DNA of 64,000 bases from Rhizobium leguminosarum (GCF_001652265.1 NZ_LWBS01000461.1:1-64000); one strand, 5' to 3'. Shown: positions 52,272 to 62,107, counted from the first letter of the stretch. Numbers and translations: made by a program. The notes: generated by a model not told the origin, from the sequence alone.

Positions 52272-53681
52272 ATGATGCTTCAGTACGATCTCGTTGTGGT
52301 GGGCAGCGGTCCCGCAGGGCGCCGCGGCGCGATCCAGGCGGCAAAACTCGGCAAGAAAGTGCTTGTCATCGAGCAGGGCAAACGCGTCGGCGGCGTATCC
52401 GTGCATACCGGCACCATCCCTTCCAAAACGCTGCGCGAGACCGCGCTTAATCTTTCCGGCTGGCGCGAACGCGGCTTCTACGGCCGGTCTTACCGCGTCA
52501 AGGAAGAGATCAGTGCAGATGACCTGCGCCGCCGCCTGCTGATTACGCTCAACCACGAGGTCGAGGTGCTGGAACACCAGTTCGCCCGCAACCGCGTGCA
52601 GCATATTCGCGGCAAGGCGAGCTTCATCGATGCGTCGACGCTGCAGGTGATCAAGGATGACGGCGAGACCACGCAGGTCACCGGCGCCAGCGTGCTGCTT
52701 GCCGTCGGCACAAAGCCTTTCCGCCCCGATTACATCCCCTTCGACGGCAAGACCGTTCTCGACAGCGACGAACTGCTCGACATCCAGGACCTGCCGCGAT
52801 CAATGGTCGTCATCGGCGCCGGGGTCATCGGAATCGAATATGCGACGATCTTCAGCGCGCTCGACACCGCCGTCACCGTCATCGATCCGAAGGCGACGAT
52901 GCTCGACTTCATCGACAAGGAAATCATCGAGGATTTTACCTATCAGCTGCGCGACCGCAACATGAAGCTGCTGCTCGGCCAGAAGGCCGATAAGGTGGAG
53001 AGGCTCGAAAACGGCAAGGTCGAACTGACGCTCGACAGCGGCCGACGCCTGACGACCGACATGGTGCTTTTCGCCGCCGGCCGCATGGGGGCAACCGATG
53101 CGCTGAACCTTCAGGCCATCGGCCTCGACGCCGACAGCCGCGGCCGTCTCAAGGTCAATCCGGAAACCTTCCAGACATCGGTTGCCAACATCTATGCCGC
53201 CGGCGACGTCGTCGGCTTTCCGAGCCTTGCCTCGACCTCGATGGAACAGGGCCGCATCGCTGCCCGCGTCGCGGTCGGCGCGGTCGCCAAGGAGCCGCCG
53301 AAATATTTCCCCTATGGCATCTATGCCGTGCCGGAGATTTCGACCTGCGGCCTGACCGAAGAAGAGATGAAGGAGCGCGGTATTCCCTATGAATGCGGCA
53401 TTGCCCGCTTCCGCGAGACGTCGCGCGGTCACATCATGGGCCTCGACACCGGGCTTTTGAAGCTGATCTTCTCGCTGAAGACCCGCCGCCTGCTCGGCGT
53501 GCATATCGTCGGCGAAGGTGCCACCGAGCTGGTCCATATCGGTCAAGCGGTGCTGAACCTCAAAGGCACGGTCGAATATTTCGTCGAGAACACTTTCAAC
53601 TACCCGACGCTCGCCGAAGCCTACAAGATCGCTGGGCTCGATGCCTGGAACCGGATGGGCGACATCAAGTCAGAACTTTAA
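52272..53681 (+). CDS. sthA: Soluble pyridine nucleotide transhydrogenase
   Basis: A 469-residue flavoprotein related to lipoamide dehydrogenase. The FAD loop is YDLVVVGSGPAGRRGAIQAAKLGKKVLVIE and the NAD(P) loop is MVVIGAGVIGIEYATIFSALD. At the position of the redox-active disulfide it reads GGVSVHTGTIPSKTLRE, with no cysteine pair, as expected of SthA rather than a disulfide reductase. The C-terminal dimer domain ends VEYFVENTFNYPTLAEAYKIAGLDAWNRM. It balances NADPH and NADH. ATG 52272 or 52275. Confidence 0.93.
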   Translation: MMLQYDLVVVGSGPAGRRGAIQAAKLGKKVLVIEQGKRVGGVSVHTGTIPSKTLRETALNLSGWRERGFYGRSYRVKEEISADDLRRRLLITLNHEVEVLEHQFARNRVQHIRGKASFIDASTLQVIKDDGETTQVTGASVLLAVGTKPFRPDYIPFDGKTVLDSDELLDIQDLPRSMVVIGAGVIGIEYATIFSALDTAVTVIDPKATMLDFIDKEIIEDFTYQLRDRNMKLLLGQKADKVERLENGKVELTLDSGRRLTTDMVLFAAGRMGATDALNLQAIGLDADSRGRLKVNPETFQTSVANIYAAGDVVGFPSLASTSMEQGRIAARVAVGAVAKEPPKYFPYGIYAVPEISTCGLTEEEMKERGIPYECGIARFRETSRGHIMGLDTGLLKLIFSLKTRRLLGVHIVGEGATELVHIGQAVLNLKGTVEYFVENTFNYPTLAEAYKIAGLDAWNRMGDIKSEL

Positions 53682-53738
53682 AACGCATCATGTAGACGGC
53701 GGAGCTGTCGTCTAAATCCGGCCGCCAAACGGAGCCCA

Positions 53739-54548
53739 ATGACATTGCGCATCATTTCGCTGAACGCATGGGGCGGCAGGCTGCATGAGACCTTGATCGG
53801 CTATATCAGGCAAGCCGATCCGGATGTCCTGTGCCTGCAGGAAGTGCTGCGGGCGCCAGGTACGGGCGGCGGATGGTCGATCTATCGGGACGCGGGGCTG
53901 GAGCTGCCGCAGCGCGCCAATCTGTTTACTGAGATCAGCACCGCCCTGCCCGGCCACGACGGCTTCTTCTGCCCGACCTCGAGAGGCGAGCTTTTCGATG
54001 GCGATACCGCGATTGCCGCCGAATTCGGGCTAGCGACCTTCGTGCGCAAAACGCATTCCCTCATCGCAGAGGGGCTGGACTTCGTGCACGGCCGTTTTTC
54101 CGCCGATGGCTGGGGCGAACATCCGCGGCCGCGAAACGCCCATTGCATCCGCCTCTTCAGCCATGAGCACGCTTCTACCGTGACCATCGCCCACATGCAT
54201 GGCCTGCGCGATCCCGCAGGCAAGGGCGATACCGCAGCGCGCAAAGAGCAGGCCGAGGCGCTGGTCAGGCTCATCGAGCGCGTCTGGCCCGGCGGCGAAA
54301 ATCTCGTCGTCTGCGGCGATTTCAACGTGTTGCCTGACAGCGCGACCTTCACGATTCTCGCCAGACTCGGGCTTTCCGATCTGGTCACCGGAAACGGTCT
54401 TGTAGACACGCGAACCTCCTACTATCTGAAGCAAGGCCGCTTTGCCGACTACATGCTGGTGACGCCGGGGGTGAAGGTTGCCAAATTCGAGGTGGTCGAG
54501 GCGCCCGAAGTCTCCGACCATCGCGCATTGCTGCTCGATATCGGGTAG
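53739..54548 (+). CDS. Endonuclease/exonuclease/phosphatase-fold enzyme
   Basis: A 269-residue EEP-family protein. Conserved motifs are IISLNAWGGRLHE (Asn), VLCLQEVLRAP (Glu), VTIAHMHGLRDPAG, VVCGDFNVLPDSA (Asp-x-Asn) and VSDHRALLLDIG (Asp-His). Substrate may be nucleic acid or a phosphoester; no signal peptide is seen. It follows sthA by 57 bases, same direction. Confidence 0.87.
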   Translation: MTLRIISLNAWGGRLHETLIGYIRQADPDVLCLQEVLRAPGTGGGWSIYRDAGLELPQRANLFTEISTALPGHDGFFCPTSRGELFDGDTAIAAEFGLATFVRKTHSLIAEGLDFVHGRFSADGWGEHPRPRNAHCIRLFSHEHASTVTIAHMHGLRDPAGKGDTAARKEQAEALVRLIERVWPGGENLVVCGDFNVLPDSATFTILARLGLSDLVTGNGLVDTRTSYYLKQGRFADYMLVTPGVKVAKFEVVEAPEVSDHRALLLDIG

Positions 54549-54706
54549 TATATTGAGGAGTGATACACTTCGCGAAGCGTTTGCGGGCCGTGCCGTTTTT
54601 TTACGCCTTAGTTTGACCTCCTAAATCGCATTGGTATGTCGTGCCTGTATATGCCTTCAACGCCATTTGCCTTCGGGCAAAAGCTTCTAGAGAAAGATAG
54701 ATACTC

Positions 54707-56476
54707 TTGTCCCATGTCTTGGAAGCTGCGCGCAGACGTTTTCAGCTGATCTTGATCAAGCCGTCGCATTATGACGACGACGGCTACGTCATCCGCTGGT
54801 GGCGGGCGATGATCCCCTCCAATTCGCTGGCGGCGCTCTACGGCATTGCCGCCGAATGTGCCGAGCGCAAGGTGCTCGGAGACGATACGGCGATTGACAT
54901 CACCGTGATCGACGAGACCAATACGCGGATCGATATCGCCGGACTGCTGGCGCAGTTCAAGCGTCACGACAATTTCGGCATGATCGCGCTCGTCGGCGTC
55001 CAGACCAACCAGTATCCGCGCGCCCTCGATATCGCCCGTCCCTTCCGCGATGCCGGCCTGCCGGTTTCGATCGGCGGCTTCCATGTTTCCGGCTGCCTGT
55101 CGATGCTGGATGGCAAGGCCGTCGGGCTCGACGCCTGCCGCGACATGGGCATCTCGATGTTTGCCGGCGAGGCCGAGGGCCGGCTCGACATGGTGCTGCG
55201 CGATGCCGCCGCCGGCGAGCTGAAGCCGCTCTACAATTTCATGAACGACCTTCCCGGCATCGGCGGCACGCCGGTTCCCTTCCTGCCGAAGGACAATATC
55301 CAGCGCACGCTCGGGCTCAGCACCAGCTTCGATGCCGGACGTGGCTGTCCCTATCAGTGCTCGTTCTGCACCATCATCAACGTGCAGGGACGCAAGTCAC
55401 GCTTCCGTTCGGCCGACGACGTCGAAAAGCTGGTGCGGATGAACTGGGCGCAGGGCATCCACAAATTCTTCATCACCGACGACAATTTCGCCCGTAACAA
55501 GGATTGGGAAGCGATCTTCGACCGGTTGATCGAACTTAAGGAACGGGACGGCATTCCACTCGGCCTGATGATCCAGGTCGACACGCTCTGCCACAAGATC
55601 CCCAATTTCATCGAGAAATCCAGGCGCGCCGGGGTCACGCGCGTCTTCATCGGCCTTGAGAACGTCAATCCGGACAATCTGACCGCTGCCAAGAAGAACC
55701 AGAACAAGATCACCGAATACCGCAAGATGCTGCTCGCCTGGAAGGCCCAGGGCATCATGACGCTCGCCGGTTATATCTTGGGCTTCCCCGCCGACACGCC
55801 GGAGTCGATCCGCCGCGACATCGCGATCATCCAGGAAGAGCTGCCGCTCGACGTCATCGAATTCTTCATCCTGACGCCGCTGCCTGGCTCCGAGGACCAT
55901 CAGGTCCTGTGGAAGAAGGGCATCGAGATGGATGCCGATCTCAACATCTACGATGTCGAGCACGTCTGCACCGCGCATCCCAAAATGAGCAAGCAGGAAT
56001 GGGAAGACATCTACCACGAGGCGTGGTCGCTCTACTATTCGCCTGATCATATGAAGACGCTGCTGCGCCGCGCTGTGGCGACCGGGGTACCGCTGGCGAG
56101 GCTCGTCAAGGTTCTGGTCTCCTTCGCCACCACCGTGCCGCTGGAAAACGTGCATCCGCTGCAAAGCGGTCTGCTGCGCCTGAAGACGCCATCGGAGCGG
56201 CGCCCTGACCTGCCGCGCGAGAATCCGCTGGTCTTCTGGCCGCGCTTTGCCTGGGAAACCTTCCGCAAACATGCTTCGCTCGCCGGCACGATCATTGGCC
56301 TGACGATTTCGGCGTTCCTGATTTCAAGGGATGCAAAGTCGAAGACCTACATGGATCAGGCGCTGACGCCTGTCGCCGACGACGAAGAGGAAACGCTCCA
56401 CCTCTTCACACAGACCGCAGGCGGCGCCGCAGCCGTGAGCCATGTCAGGAAAGTCGCGCAACTGACAGCGCATTGA
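54707..56476 (+). CDS. B12-binding radical-SAM protein
   Basis: A 589-residue enzyme. The N-terminal region (about residues 70-190) is a cobalamin-binding-like domain (IDVTVIDETNTRID-like start, MIALVGVQTNQYPRALDIA). The radical-SAM core has GRGCPYQCSFC, whose three Cys hold the 4Fe-4S cluster, with FFITDDNFARNKDWE, VFIGLENVNPDNL and GYILGFPADTPESI. The C-terminal part has a membrane-like helix (HASLAGTIIGLTISAFLIS). Reaction unknown. TTG 54707 gives the longest open frame; the true start is uncertain. Confidence 0.85.
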   Translation: MSHVLEAARRRFQLILIKPSHYDDDGYVIRWWRAMIPSNSLAALYGIAAECAERKVLGDDTAIDITVIDETNTRIDIAGLLAQFKRHDNFGMIALVGVQTNQYPRALDIARPFRDAGLPVSIGGFHVSGCLSMLDGKAVGLDACRDMGISMFAGEAEGRLDMVLRDAAAGELKPLYNFMNDLPGIGGTPVPFLPKDNIQRTLGLSTSFDAGRGCPYQCSFCTIINVQGRKSRFRSADDVEKLVRMNWAQGIHKFFITDDNFARNKDWEAIFDRLIELKERDGIPLGLMIQVDTLCHKIPNFIEKSRRAGVTRVFIGLENVNPDNLTAAKKNQNKITEYRKMLLAWKAQGIMTLAGYILGFPADTPESIRRDIAIIQEELPLDVIEFFILTPLPGSEDHQVLWKKGIEMDADLNIYDVEHVCTAHPKMSKQEWEDIYHEAWSLYYSPDHMKTLLRRAVATGVPLARLVKVLVSFATTVPLENVHPLQSGLLRLKTPSERRPDLPRENPLVFWPRFAWETFRKHASLAGTIIGLTISAFLISRDAKSKTYMDQALTPVADDEEETLHLFTQTAGGAAAVSHVRKVAQLTAH

Positions 56477-56591
56477 GCGGTAATTCTTGAACGGCGGCTG
56501 ACGCCCGAAAACATGGGCGGCATCAAACTCTAAAGCGCGTCGCATGAATCAACTTTGACAACGCTTCGAAGGCTCCGACCTTGGTGGCCGT

Positions 56592-57011
56592 TTAAGCGAC
56601 TTGGATCATCTTGGCCGTCTCGGCCACTTGCAGCGTGTCGACGAATTCGACGATCTTGACCAGTTTCCCATCCCGGATATGGATCTTGTCGATGAATTCC
56701 GTATGGAAGCTCACGCCCGATGGGATGTGCCTGACCTCGCCTTCACGGTGGGCAAAGACCATATGCTCATCCTCGTCCACATAGATAGCTGTCCTGATAT
56801 TCGATAGATCCCATACTGTGATAAGCTGCGTTATCGCTTGGCGAAAAGCATGCCCGCTTGATTCAGTCGAAAAAGGCGCCAGCCGTGTATTGCCGACCAT
56901 GCGAAAGGTGCAACCCTCGCCGATCAGCGCCAGGGTAGCTTCGACATCGCCGCGGTCACGCACGGCATACATTTCTTCCACCAGCTTCTTCATGTCATGC
57001 TTTGCAGTCAT
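56592..57011 (-). CDS. SnoaL/NTF2-like protein
   Basis: A 139-residue cone-fold protein: MKKLVEEMYAVRDRGDVEAT (helix 1), LIGEGCTFRMVGN, and the C-terminal strands VSFHTEFIDKIHIRDGKLVKIVEFVDTL. NTF2-like/SnoaL proteins may be isomerases, hydratases or binding proteins. Start ATG 57011 has GGAGG upstream. No operon partner. Confidence 0.85.
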   Translation of the reverse strand: MTAKHDMKKLVEEMYAVRDRGDVEATLALIGEGCTFRMVGNTRLAPFSTESSGHAFRQAITQLITVWDLSNIRTAIYVDEDEHMVFAHREGEVRHIPSGVSFHTEFIDKIHIRDGKLVKIVEFVDTLQVAETAKMIQVA

Positions 57012-57131
57012 TTTCAGGTCCTCCCCATCAGTAGAATCTGCATCGAATTATACTTTATTGCAACTCTTTGTTGTTCCTGGTGAATAAACACAAAGGAGTA
57101 GGCGGCGAGAATGAACTGCCCTGGATAATAG

Positions 57132-57162
57132 AAAAAGGCCCCGCACGATGGCGAGGCCTTCC
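57132..57162 (-). terminator. Terminator of tig
   Basis: On the minus strand GGCCTCGCC pairs with GGCGGGGCC-like GCGGGGCC and is followed by TTTTTC; it lies 23 bases after the tig stop. Confidence 0.82.
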
Positions 57163-57184
57163 AAACTTCTGAACTGAAAAGCGA

Positions 57185-58669
57185 TTATTCGGCGCTTTCG
57201 TCAGCCGCCTTCTTCTTCGGAGCAGCCTTCTTCTTCGGTGCGGCTTCTTCGCCTTCACCGGCGTCAGCTGCTTCGGCCTTGGCGGCAGCCTTCTTCTTCG
57301 GCGCGGCCTTCTTGGTCTCGGCCTTGGCTTCGCCTTCTTCCTCGGCGAGCAGCTCTTCCTTCGTCACCTTCTTGTCGGTGACGTCGATTTCGGTCAGCAG
57401 GTGATCGATGACCTTCTCTTCGAAGATCGGCGCGCGGATCGAAGCGGCGGCACCCGGCTGGCTGCGGAAGAATTCCAGGATCTGCTTTTCCTGGCCCGGA
57501 TACTGGCGCAGCTGATCGTAGATGGCGCGCTGCATTTCGTCTTCGCTGACTTCGACGCCGGCCTTTTCGCCGATTTCGGAGAGAACGAGGCCGAGGCGAA
57601 CACGGCGCTCGGCGAGCGTCTTGTATTCCTCGCGAGCCTTCTCCTCGGTCGTGTCTTCGTCCTCGAAGGTCTTGCCGGACTGGGCGAGGTCGTTGTTCAC
57701 CTGGCTCCAGATGCCGTTATATTCGGCGTCGACGAGCGAGTTCGGTGTCTCGAACTTGTACATCTCGTCGAGCTGGTCGAGGATCTGGCGCTTCAGCTTC
57801 TGGCGGGTCAGCGAGCCGTACTGCGATTCGATCTGGCCACGGACGATTTCCTTCAGGCGGTCGGCGGATTCGATGCCGAGCTTGGAGGCGAGTTCGTCGT
57901 TGATCTCGACAGCGGCAGGTGCTGCGACATCCTTGACGGTCACGTCGAAGGTCGCTTCCTTGCCGGCGAGGTTCTTGGCCGGATAGTCGGCAGGGAAGGT
58001 CACGGTGATGGTCTTCTCGGCGCCGGCCTTGACGCCGACGAGCTGATCTTCGAAGCCCGGGATGAAGCGGCCGGAGCCGAGCACGAGTTCTGCGCCCTGG
58101 TCGGTGCCGCCTTCGAAGGCTTCGCCGTCGACCTTGCCGACGTAATCCATGGTGATGCGGTCGCCGTCTGCGGCCTTGCCGGTCTTGGTCTCGTAAGCGC
58201 GGGCGCTTTCGGCGACCTTCAGGACCTGCTCGTTGACTTCGTCGTCCGAGATGTCGATGACTTCGCGCGTGACCTTGATGCCCTTGACCGACTTCAGTTC
58301 GATCGGCGGCAGCACTTCATAGGAAAGCGTGAATTCGAAATCCTGCTCGGCAGCGAGGATCTTGTCGGCTTCGTCCTTGTCTTCCGTCATGGCGATTTCC
58401 GGCTGCGTGGCCGATTTCTCGCCGCGGCTGGACAGGATGGCGGCCGGCTGCTCGCGGACGATCTCGTTGACGAGGTCGGCCATGATCGACTTGCCGTAGA
58501 CCTTCTTGAGGTGCGCAGCGGGGACCTTGCCCGGACGGAAGCCGTTGATACGAACCTTGTCCTTCACATCGGCAAGACGCTCATTCATCTTGTCTTGCAT
58601 GTCCTTGGCCGGGATAACGACCTTGATTTCGCGCTTCAGCCCTTCAGCGAGCGTTTCGATAACCTGCAT
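57185..58669 (-). CDS. tig: Trigger factor with Lys/Ala-rich tail
   Basis: A 494-residue ribosome-bound chaperone and prolyl isomerase. The N-domain has the ribosome signature [18 protein letters not shown]. The FKBP domain is at about residues 160-240 ([22 protein letters not shown]). The C-domain runs to about 450. The final ~45 residues are repeats of APKKKAAA and KKAAPKKKA, ending DESAE, an extension common in rhizobia but absent in E. coli. Terminator downstream, tRNA-Leu 200 bases upstream. Confidence 0.96.
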   Translation of the reverse strand: MQVIETLAEGLKREIKVVIPAKDMQDKMNERLADVKDKVRINGFRPGKVPAAHLKKVYGKSIMADLVNEIVREQPAAILSSRGEKSATQPEIAMTEDKDEADKILAAEQDFEFTLSYEVLPPIELKSVKGIKVTREVIDISDDEVNEQVLKVAESARAYETKTGKAADGDRITMDYVGKVDGEAFEGGTDQGAELVLGSGRFIPGFEDQLVGVKAGAEKTITVTFPADYPAKNLAGKEATFDVTVKDVAAPAAVEINDELASKLGIESADRLKEIVRGQIESQYGSLTRQKLKRQILDQLDEMYKFETPNSLVDAEYNGIWSQVNNDLAQSGKTFEDEDTTEEKAREEYKTLAERRVRLGLVLSEIGEKAGVEVSEDEMQRAIYDQLRQYPGQEKQILEFFRSQPGAAASIRAPIFEEKVIDHLLTEIDVTDKKVTKEELLAEEEGEAKAETKKAAPKKKAAAKAEAADAGEGEEAAPKKKAAPKKKAADESAE

Positions 58670-58869
58670 GTCTTCCTACCTTCATTTCGTGGCGGCCGTG
58701 CCCAGACGCCGTTCGTTTCGATGAGCACGACGCCGGCGATCCTGCCGCGCGTGGCTTTTCCCAATTCCTGTATCATTCCGCCCAAAGGGGAACGGCACTC
58801 GCGGGCTATTCGGGACAACTCTCGGCTGCCCTAAGCCAACCGATTTCAGTCTCCCGCCTGCAAACAGCT

Positions 58870-58954
<85 letters not shown>

Positions 58955-59107
58955 GTTCACAAAACCGCATGCCTATGCCTGCGCATGAGGCCTTCCGGAG
59001 CGCGGCGTCTCTATATCACCCGATTTGGTCGAGGCAAAGGAAAAATGAACGGTAAATGACAGGGGATTTGCGGCCCTGGAGCCGCCCTGCCCCGAAGTGC
59101 GACGAGA

Positions 59108-59698
59108 TCAGTAAAGCGGCTCGTCGTAAACCGGCTTGCCGTCAACGAGAAGGCTGCGAATCTGCGCGCTTCCATCAGGCGAGACACGCACTGCGATGGC
59201 GACGTTGCCGTCATTGCGGGCCTCCTCGATCGGCTTGCCCTCACCTTCAGGAACGTAGTAGCGCTCGATGCCGTATTCGACACGCATGCTGTCGCCGGCG
59301 GCAAGTCCGCCACTATAAAATGGCCGGCTGCGCAGGATCACGGTCTCCGGCTGCGGAGGCAGTTCGTGAAAGGACGATTCGATCACCGTACAGAAACCGT
59401 CCTCCTGCTTCTTCAACCGGACCCATAGCACCCGCTCGCCGGCCTCGGCCGGAATGCCGCCGGAAACCGTCTGCACAGGCACAGAGGAAATGTCGTAGTT
59501 CAAGACGACATAATCGCCGCGCAGGAAATCACGCGGATCGACGGGCGCCGTCTTCAGCAGCACTTCAGCGCCATCACTGAGGATCGACGCCCGGCTCTGG
59601 ATGATTGTGCCCAGGATCAGGGTCTGCAGACCGGCGACGATGATCGCCGAAAGCAGATAGCCCTTGCCGGATTGCAGCTTTGCCAGGAACGAGTTCAT
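59108..59698 (-). CDS. GDYXXLXY-domain membrane-anchored protein
   Basis: A 196-residue protein with an N-terminal hydrophobic helix (GYLLSAIIVAGLQTLILGTII) and the family motif RDFLRGDYVVLNYDIS. It continues with RVLWVRLKKQEDGFCTVIE and GIERYYVPEGEGKPIEEARN. Proteins with this motif accompany DUF2157/DUF4401 membrane proteins. Its start overlaps the end of the DUF2157 gene by four bases, so it is coupled to it. Function unknown. Confidence 0.85.
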   Translation of the reverse strand: MNSFLAKLQSGKGYLLSAIIVAGLQTLILGTIIQSRASILSDGAEVLLKTAPVDPRDFLRGDYVVLNYDISSVPVQTVSGGIPAEAGERVLWVRLKKQEDGFCTVIESSFHELPPQPETVILRSRPFYSGGLAAGDSMRVEYGIERYYVPEGEGKPIEEARNDGNVAIAVRVSPDGSAQIRSLLVDGKPVYDEPLY

Positions 59699-60798
59699 GC
59701 GCCCTCCCCCTGTGCATTCGCCGAAAAACGCCGCTCGAGGCGGATGACGATCCAGGCGACTAGTGCCACCACGAGACCGGAGAAGAGGAAGAGGCTCGAC
59801 GTGCCGAGGATCGAGCCGACGGTGACGGAGGCGAGATAGAGCATCTCCGCGGCAAAAGTCGTATAAGCGAGATAACGCACTGCGCCGTTATCCCTGCCAT
59901 GCAGGGCGATCGCCAGCACCGAAGCGGCAAGTGTCGCCACTCCGAGCACCACCAGCCGCCAGCCGTCCTCGATCTCGATATGCAACAGCAGCAAGCCGAT
60001 CCCGGCGACAAGGAAGCTGTAGAAGGCCGGCGCCGCACCGGCGCTCCTGACCAAGGAGGCAATAGGCCGGAGCGGCAACGCCGTCAGCACGAAGGCCGCC
60101 ATGCCACCGATCGCGAAGGCAAGCGCCACGGCGATCTCCTCATAAAGAGTATAGAGCCAGGCGAGCCAGCCGATCAGCAGCAGATAGGCGAGATGGCGGG
60201 CCCGCTCAGCGCCGGTATAACGCACCAGCGCGATGACGATTACCGCCATGAGAGGCGCCATCCAGGGATCGAACCCTATCCAATGCGTGTCGTGGTTCTC
60301 AAGATAGACGGCAAACGACGCCCAGGAGAGGAAGCCCGCGACGACGGCCACTGCGCCCGAACGGAACAGGATCGCCGAGATCGTCGCGATGGCGAACCAG
60401 AGATACATCACTGTCTGTTCGTCGCCGGAGAGATGATACATCTGCCCGACCAGCGAGATGGCGCCGCCGAAGCTCATCGCGCCGATGACCAGCAACCCGC
60501 CTGCCGCCGCCGTCGCACCGCGGGCGAGCAGCCGGGCAGCGGCGATGTGCACCACCCAGATCAGGGCAAGGATGGCGCCGACGCGCACGAGGCGCGGGAT
60601 GGCCTCCCAATTGGAGGCGACGACCAGCAGAATGGCAGCGGCAAGCAGCACCGCCGCCAGCGCCATCAGCACCCTGCCGAGGCTGAAACTTGCCGGGCGG
60701 CTGTCATATTCGGCGAGAAGCGCACCTGCCGTTTCCTGCCCGAGCAGGCCCTTGCCCACCCAGAGCGAAAGATCCCGCTCCAACCTGCCGCGATACAT
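59695..60798 (-). CDS. DUF2157 multi-pass membrane protein
   Basis: A 367-residue protein with a short N-terminal soluble segment (DLSLWVGKGLLGQETAGALLAEYDSRP, the DUF2157 signature) followed by about ten hydrophobic helices (for example VLMALAAVLLAAAILLVVAS and LVLGVATLAASVLAIALHG). Inner-membrane protein, function unknown. It forms a two-gene operon with the GDYXXLXY protein, as in other bacteria. Confidence 0.87.
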   Translation of the reverse strand: MYRGRLERDLSLWVGKGLLGQETAGALLAEYDSRPASFSLGRVLMALAAVLLAAAILLVVASNWEAIPRLVRVGAILALIWVVHIAAARLLARGATAAAGGLLVIGAMSFGGAISLVGQMYHLSGDEQTVMYLWFAIATISAILFRSGAVAVVAGFLSWASFAVYLENHDTHWIGFDPWMAPLMAVIVIALVRYTGAERARHLAYLLLIGWLAWLYTLYEEIAVALAFAIGGMAAFVLTALPLRPIASLVRSAGAAPAFYSFLVAGIGLLLLHIEIEDGWRLVVLGVATLAASVLAIALHGRDNGAVRYLAYTTFAAEMLYLASVTVGSILGTSSLFLFSGLVVALVAWIVIRLERRFSANAQGEGA

Positions 60799-61052
60799 GC
60801 TCTACCTCTTATTTCCGCAACGCCGACTGCGGCCTGCGGCTCACGCCGTTATAGACGCAGGACCGGTGTTCGCAAACGCTCTGCAACAAATATACAAGTT
60901 CCTCACTGGTCTAAATAGTACCGAGTGTTAACCAGCCGCTAACGCCAGAAGCGGTAATATAAGTTTATGGACGGAGAGATATGCGTATTTCGCATATCCG
61001 GCATGAATTTATTGCACTGCACAATATTCATTAGTCATACTATTGATCAACA
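60799..61052. other. Promoter region upstream of the sRNA
   Basis: About 250 bases without a gene. A perfect 8-bp palindrome GATATGCG-N5-CGCATATC lies at 60978-60998, and the box TTGCACTGCACAAT at 61012-61025. TATTGA (61041-61046) lies 29 bases from the box start, matching the geometry at the 62108 gene. Confidence 0.5.
61012..61025 (+). promoter_or_regulatory. Box TTGCACTGCACAAT, copy 1
   Basis: A 14-bp element identical to 62015-62028. In both places it begins 29 bases before a TATTGA/TATATA that could be a -10. It looks like a LysR-type regulator site; VtlR/LsrB of Rhizobiales is one candidate from what is known of DUF1127 genes and sRNAs in this group. Confidence 0.55.
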
Positions 61053-61239
61053 CATCGAAGCACGGGGATGGCGCCCCGGCCCGGCATTAGCCGGACGCCC
61101 GCGGATGCTTTGTCCGTGACGAGATTCGCAGCCGCGCACTCCTCCTCCCAGCGCGCTGCGATAGACTGGCAACACTCCTCCTCCCAGTTGTCAGTCACCA
61201 TAACACGCCCGCCGGATCCTCCCCCGGCGGGCGTTTTTC
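61053..61239 (+). ncRNA. Anti-Shine-Dalgarno sRNA, alpha-r14 / cuckoo family (NfeR1-like)
   Basis: Three hairpins end in a terminator. Hairpin 1 (61126-61160) has stem CGCAG/CTGCG plus CGCGC/GCGCG and a loop with CTCCTCCTCCC. Hairpin 2 (about 61164-61196) has stem GACTG-CAAC/GTTG-CAGTC and the same CTCCTCCTCCC loop. Hairpin 3 (61206-61233, CGCCCGCCGG/CCGGCGGGCG, loop ATCCTCCC) is followed by TTTTT. CCUCCUCCC loops pair with ribosome binding sites; this is the hallmark of the alpha-r14/cuckoo sRNAs of Rhizobiales. The 5' end is inferred from the shared promoter; the conserved core starts near 61120. Additional folds (CCGGCATTAGCCGG) lie upstream. Confidence 0.8.
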
Positions 61240-61668
61240 TTTAGCCAAAGCCTTATTAAAGCATTGGCGGTGAGAGAGTTTTCGTCGGATGGCGCCGTCA
61301 TGCCACATTGTCGTCACGCCGCCCCACCAACTCTGCGACGGGATGGGCGGCTTCTGATCCGAAGCGGAACGCCTCGTTGTAGCAGAAGGACGGGCGGAAC
61401 TGGCGGAGGGAGCAGCGTTTTTCCGCAGTGATCCCCCATTCGCCTCTCCAAATCGAATTGCTTTCTCAAAAGTCATTCTGCCTATTCATTGACCAAAAAA
61501 CGGTAAGTCTGCGTCAAATACCCTTTGAGCATTGCAAGTTTCGCATAGGTGATCTGAAAACTTGTCTGTTTTAGTCTTTCGCGTCGCAACATATATTCCA
61601 GTCATCAAATAGAGGTCAGCGCGGATCGGTGGCTGCTGGCAGATCAAACCCTCGGAAAGGGGCTTAAC
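61240..61668. other. Gap between sRNA and first DUF1127 gene
   Basis: About 430 bases, no supported gene. TATATT at 61592-61597 may be the -10 of the 61669 gene. AAAGGGG (61657-61663) is its ribosome binding site. Copy 1 and copy 2 of the 14-bp box are not found here. Confidence 0.4.
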
Positions 61669-61815
61669 ATGAACTTCTCTCGCTCTTTCAATAACTGGCG
61701 CAAGTATCGTCAGACCATCACGGAACTCGGCCGCATGACCAACCGCGAATTGCACGATCTCGGCATCGACCGTTCGGACATCCATCGCGTTGCCCGTGAG
61801 GCTTCCCACCGCTAA
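61669..61815 (+). CDS. DUF1127 (YjiS-like) micro-protein
   Basis: A 48-residue protein (MNFSRSFNNWRKYRQTITEL, GRMTNRELHDLGIDRSDIHR, VAREASHR). The pattern 'W-Y-xx-L-ML-D-LGI-R-DI' is the DUF1127 family, arginine-rich small proteins that in rhizobia and Brucella affect phosphate, carbon and RNA metabolism. ATG 61669 is preceded by AAGGGG. A perfect terminator follows 47 bases later. Confidence 0.9.
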   Translation: MNFSRSFNNWRKYRQTITELGRMTNRELHDLGIDRSDIHRVAREASHR

Positions 61816-61862
61816 TTCTAGGCGATCGCTGCTCCTCCCAAGCACGATTGTTCTCGATCGAA

Positions 61863-61889
61863 ACGCCCGCTGTACCCAGCGGGCGTTTT
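61863..61889 (+). terminator. Rho-independent terminator
   Basis: ACGCCCGCTG (61863-61872) with CAGCGGGCGT (61877-61886) followed by TTTC; ends the 61669 transcript. Confidence 0.88.
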
Positions 61890-61985
61890 CTTTTGTCTGC
61901 CCGTGGTGGCCGCTGCGGTTGCAGGTTTTTCCCACTCGTTAGCCCGCTCAAAAAATATCCTCTGCTTAATTGAAGAGCATCGTAG

Positions 61986-62049
61986 TGCACAATTGCATGG
62001 CAGACGCCTTTTATTTGCACTGCACAATCGGACGGTTCTCGCCTATATA
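61986..62049 (+). promoter_or_regulatory. Promoter of second DUF1127 gene with box copy 2
   Basis: The palindrome TGCA-CAAT-TGCA (61986-61997) and box TTGCACTGCACAAT (62015-62028) precede TATATA (62044-62049). The 14-bp box is identical to that of the sRNA region and has the same distance (29 bases) to the putative -10. Two TGCA sites about 29 bases apart are typical of a LysR-type activator binding as two dimers. Confidence 0.6.
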
Positions 62050-62107
62050 AACATCAACCGCAGAGAGACAGGCGATCCCGCCGTCCCGCGGACATAGGAA
62101 GAAGACA

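Noticed and set aside
52272..53681. Alternative call as lipoamide dehydrogenase
   Set aside because: The redox-active cysteine pair is absent (GGVSVHTGTIPSK), which fits SthA instead.
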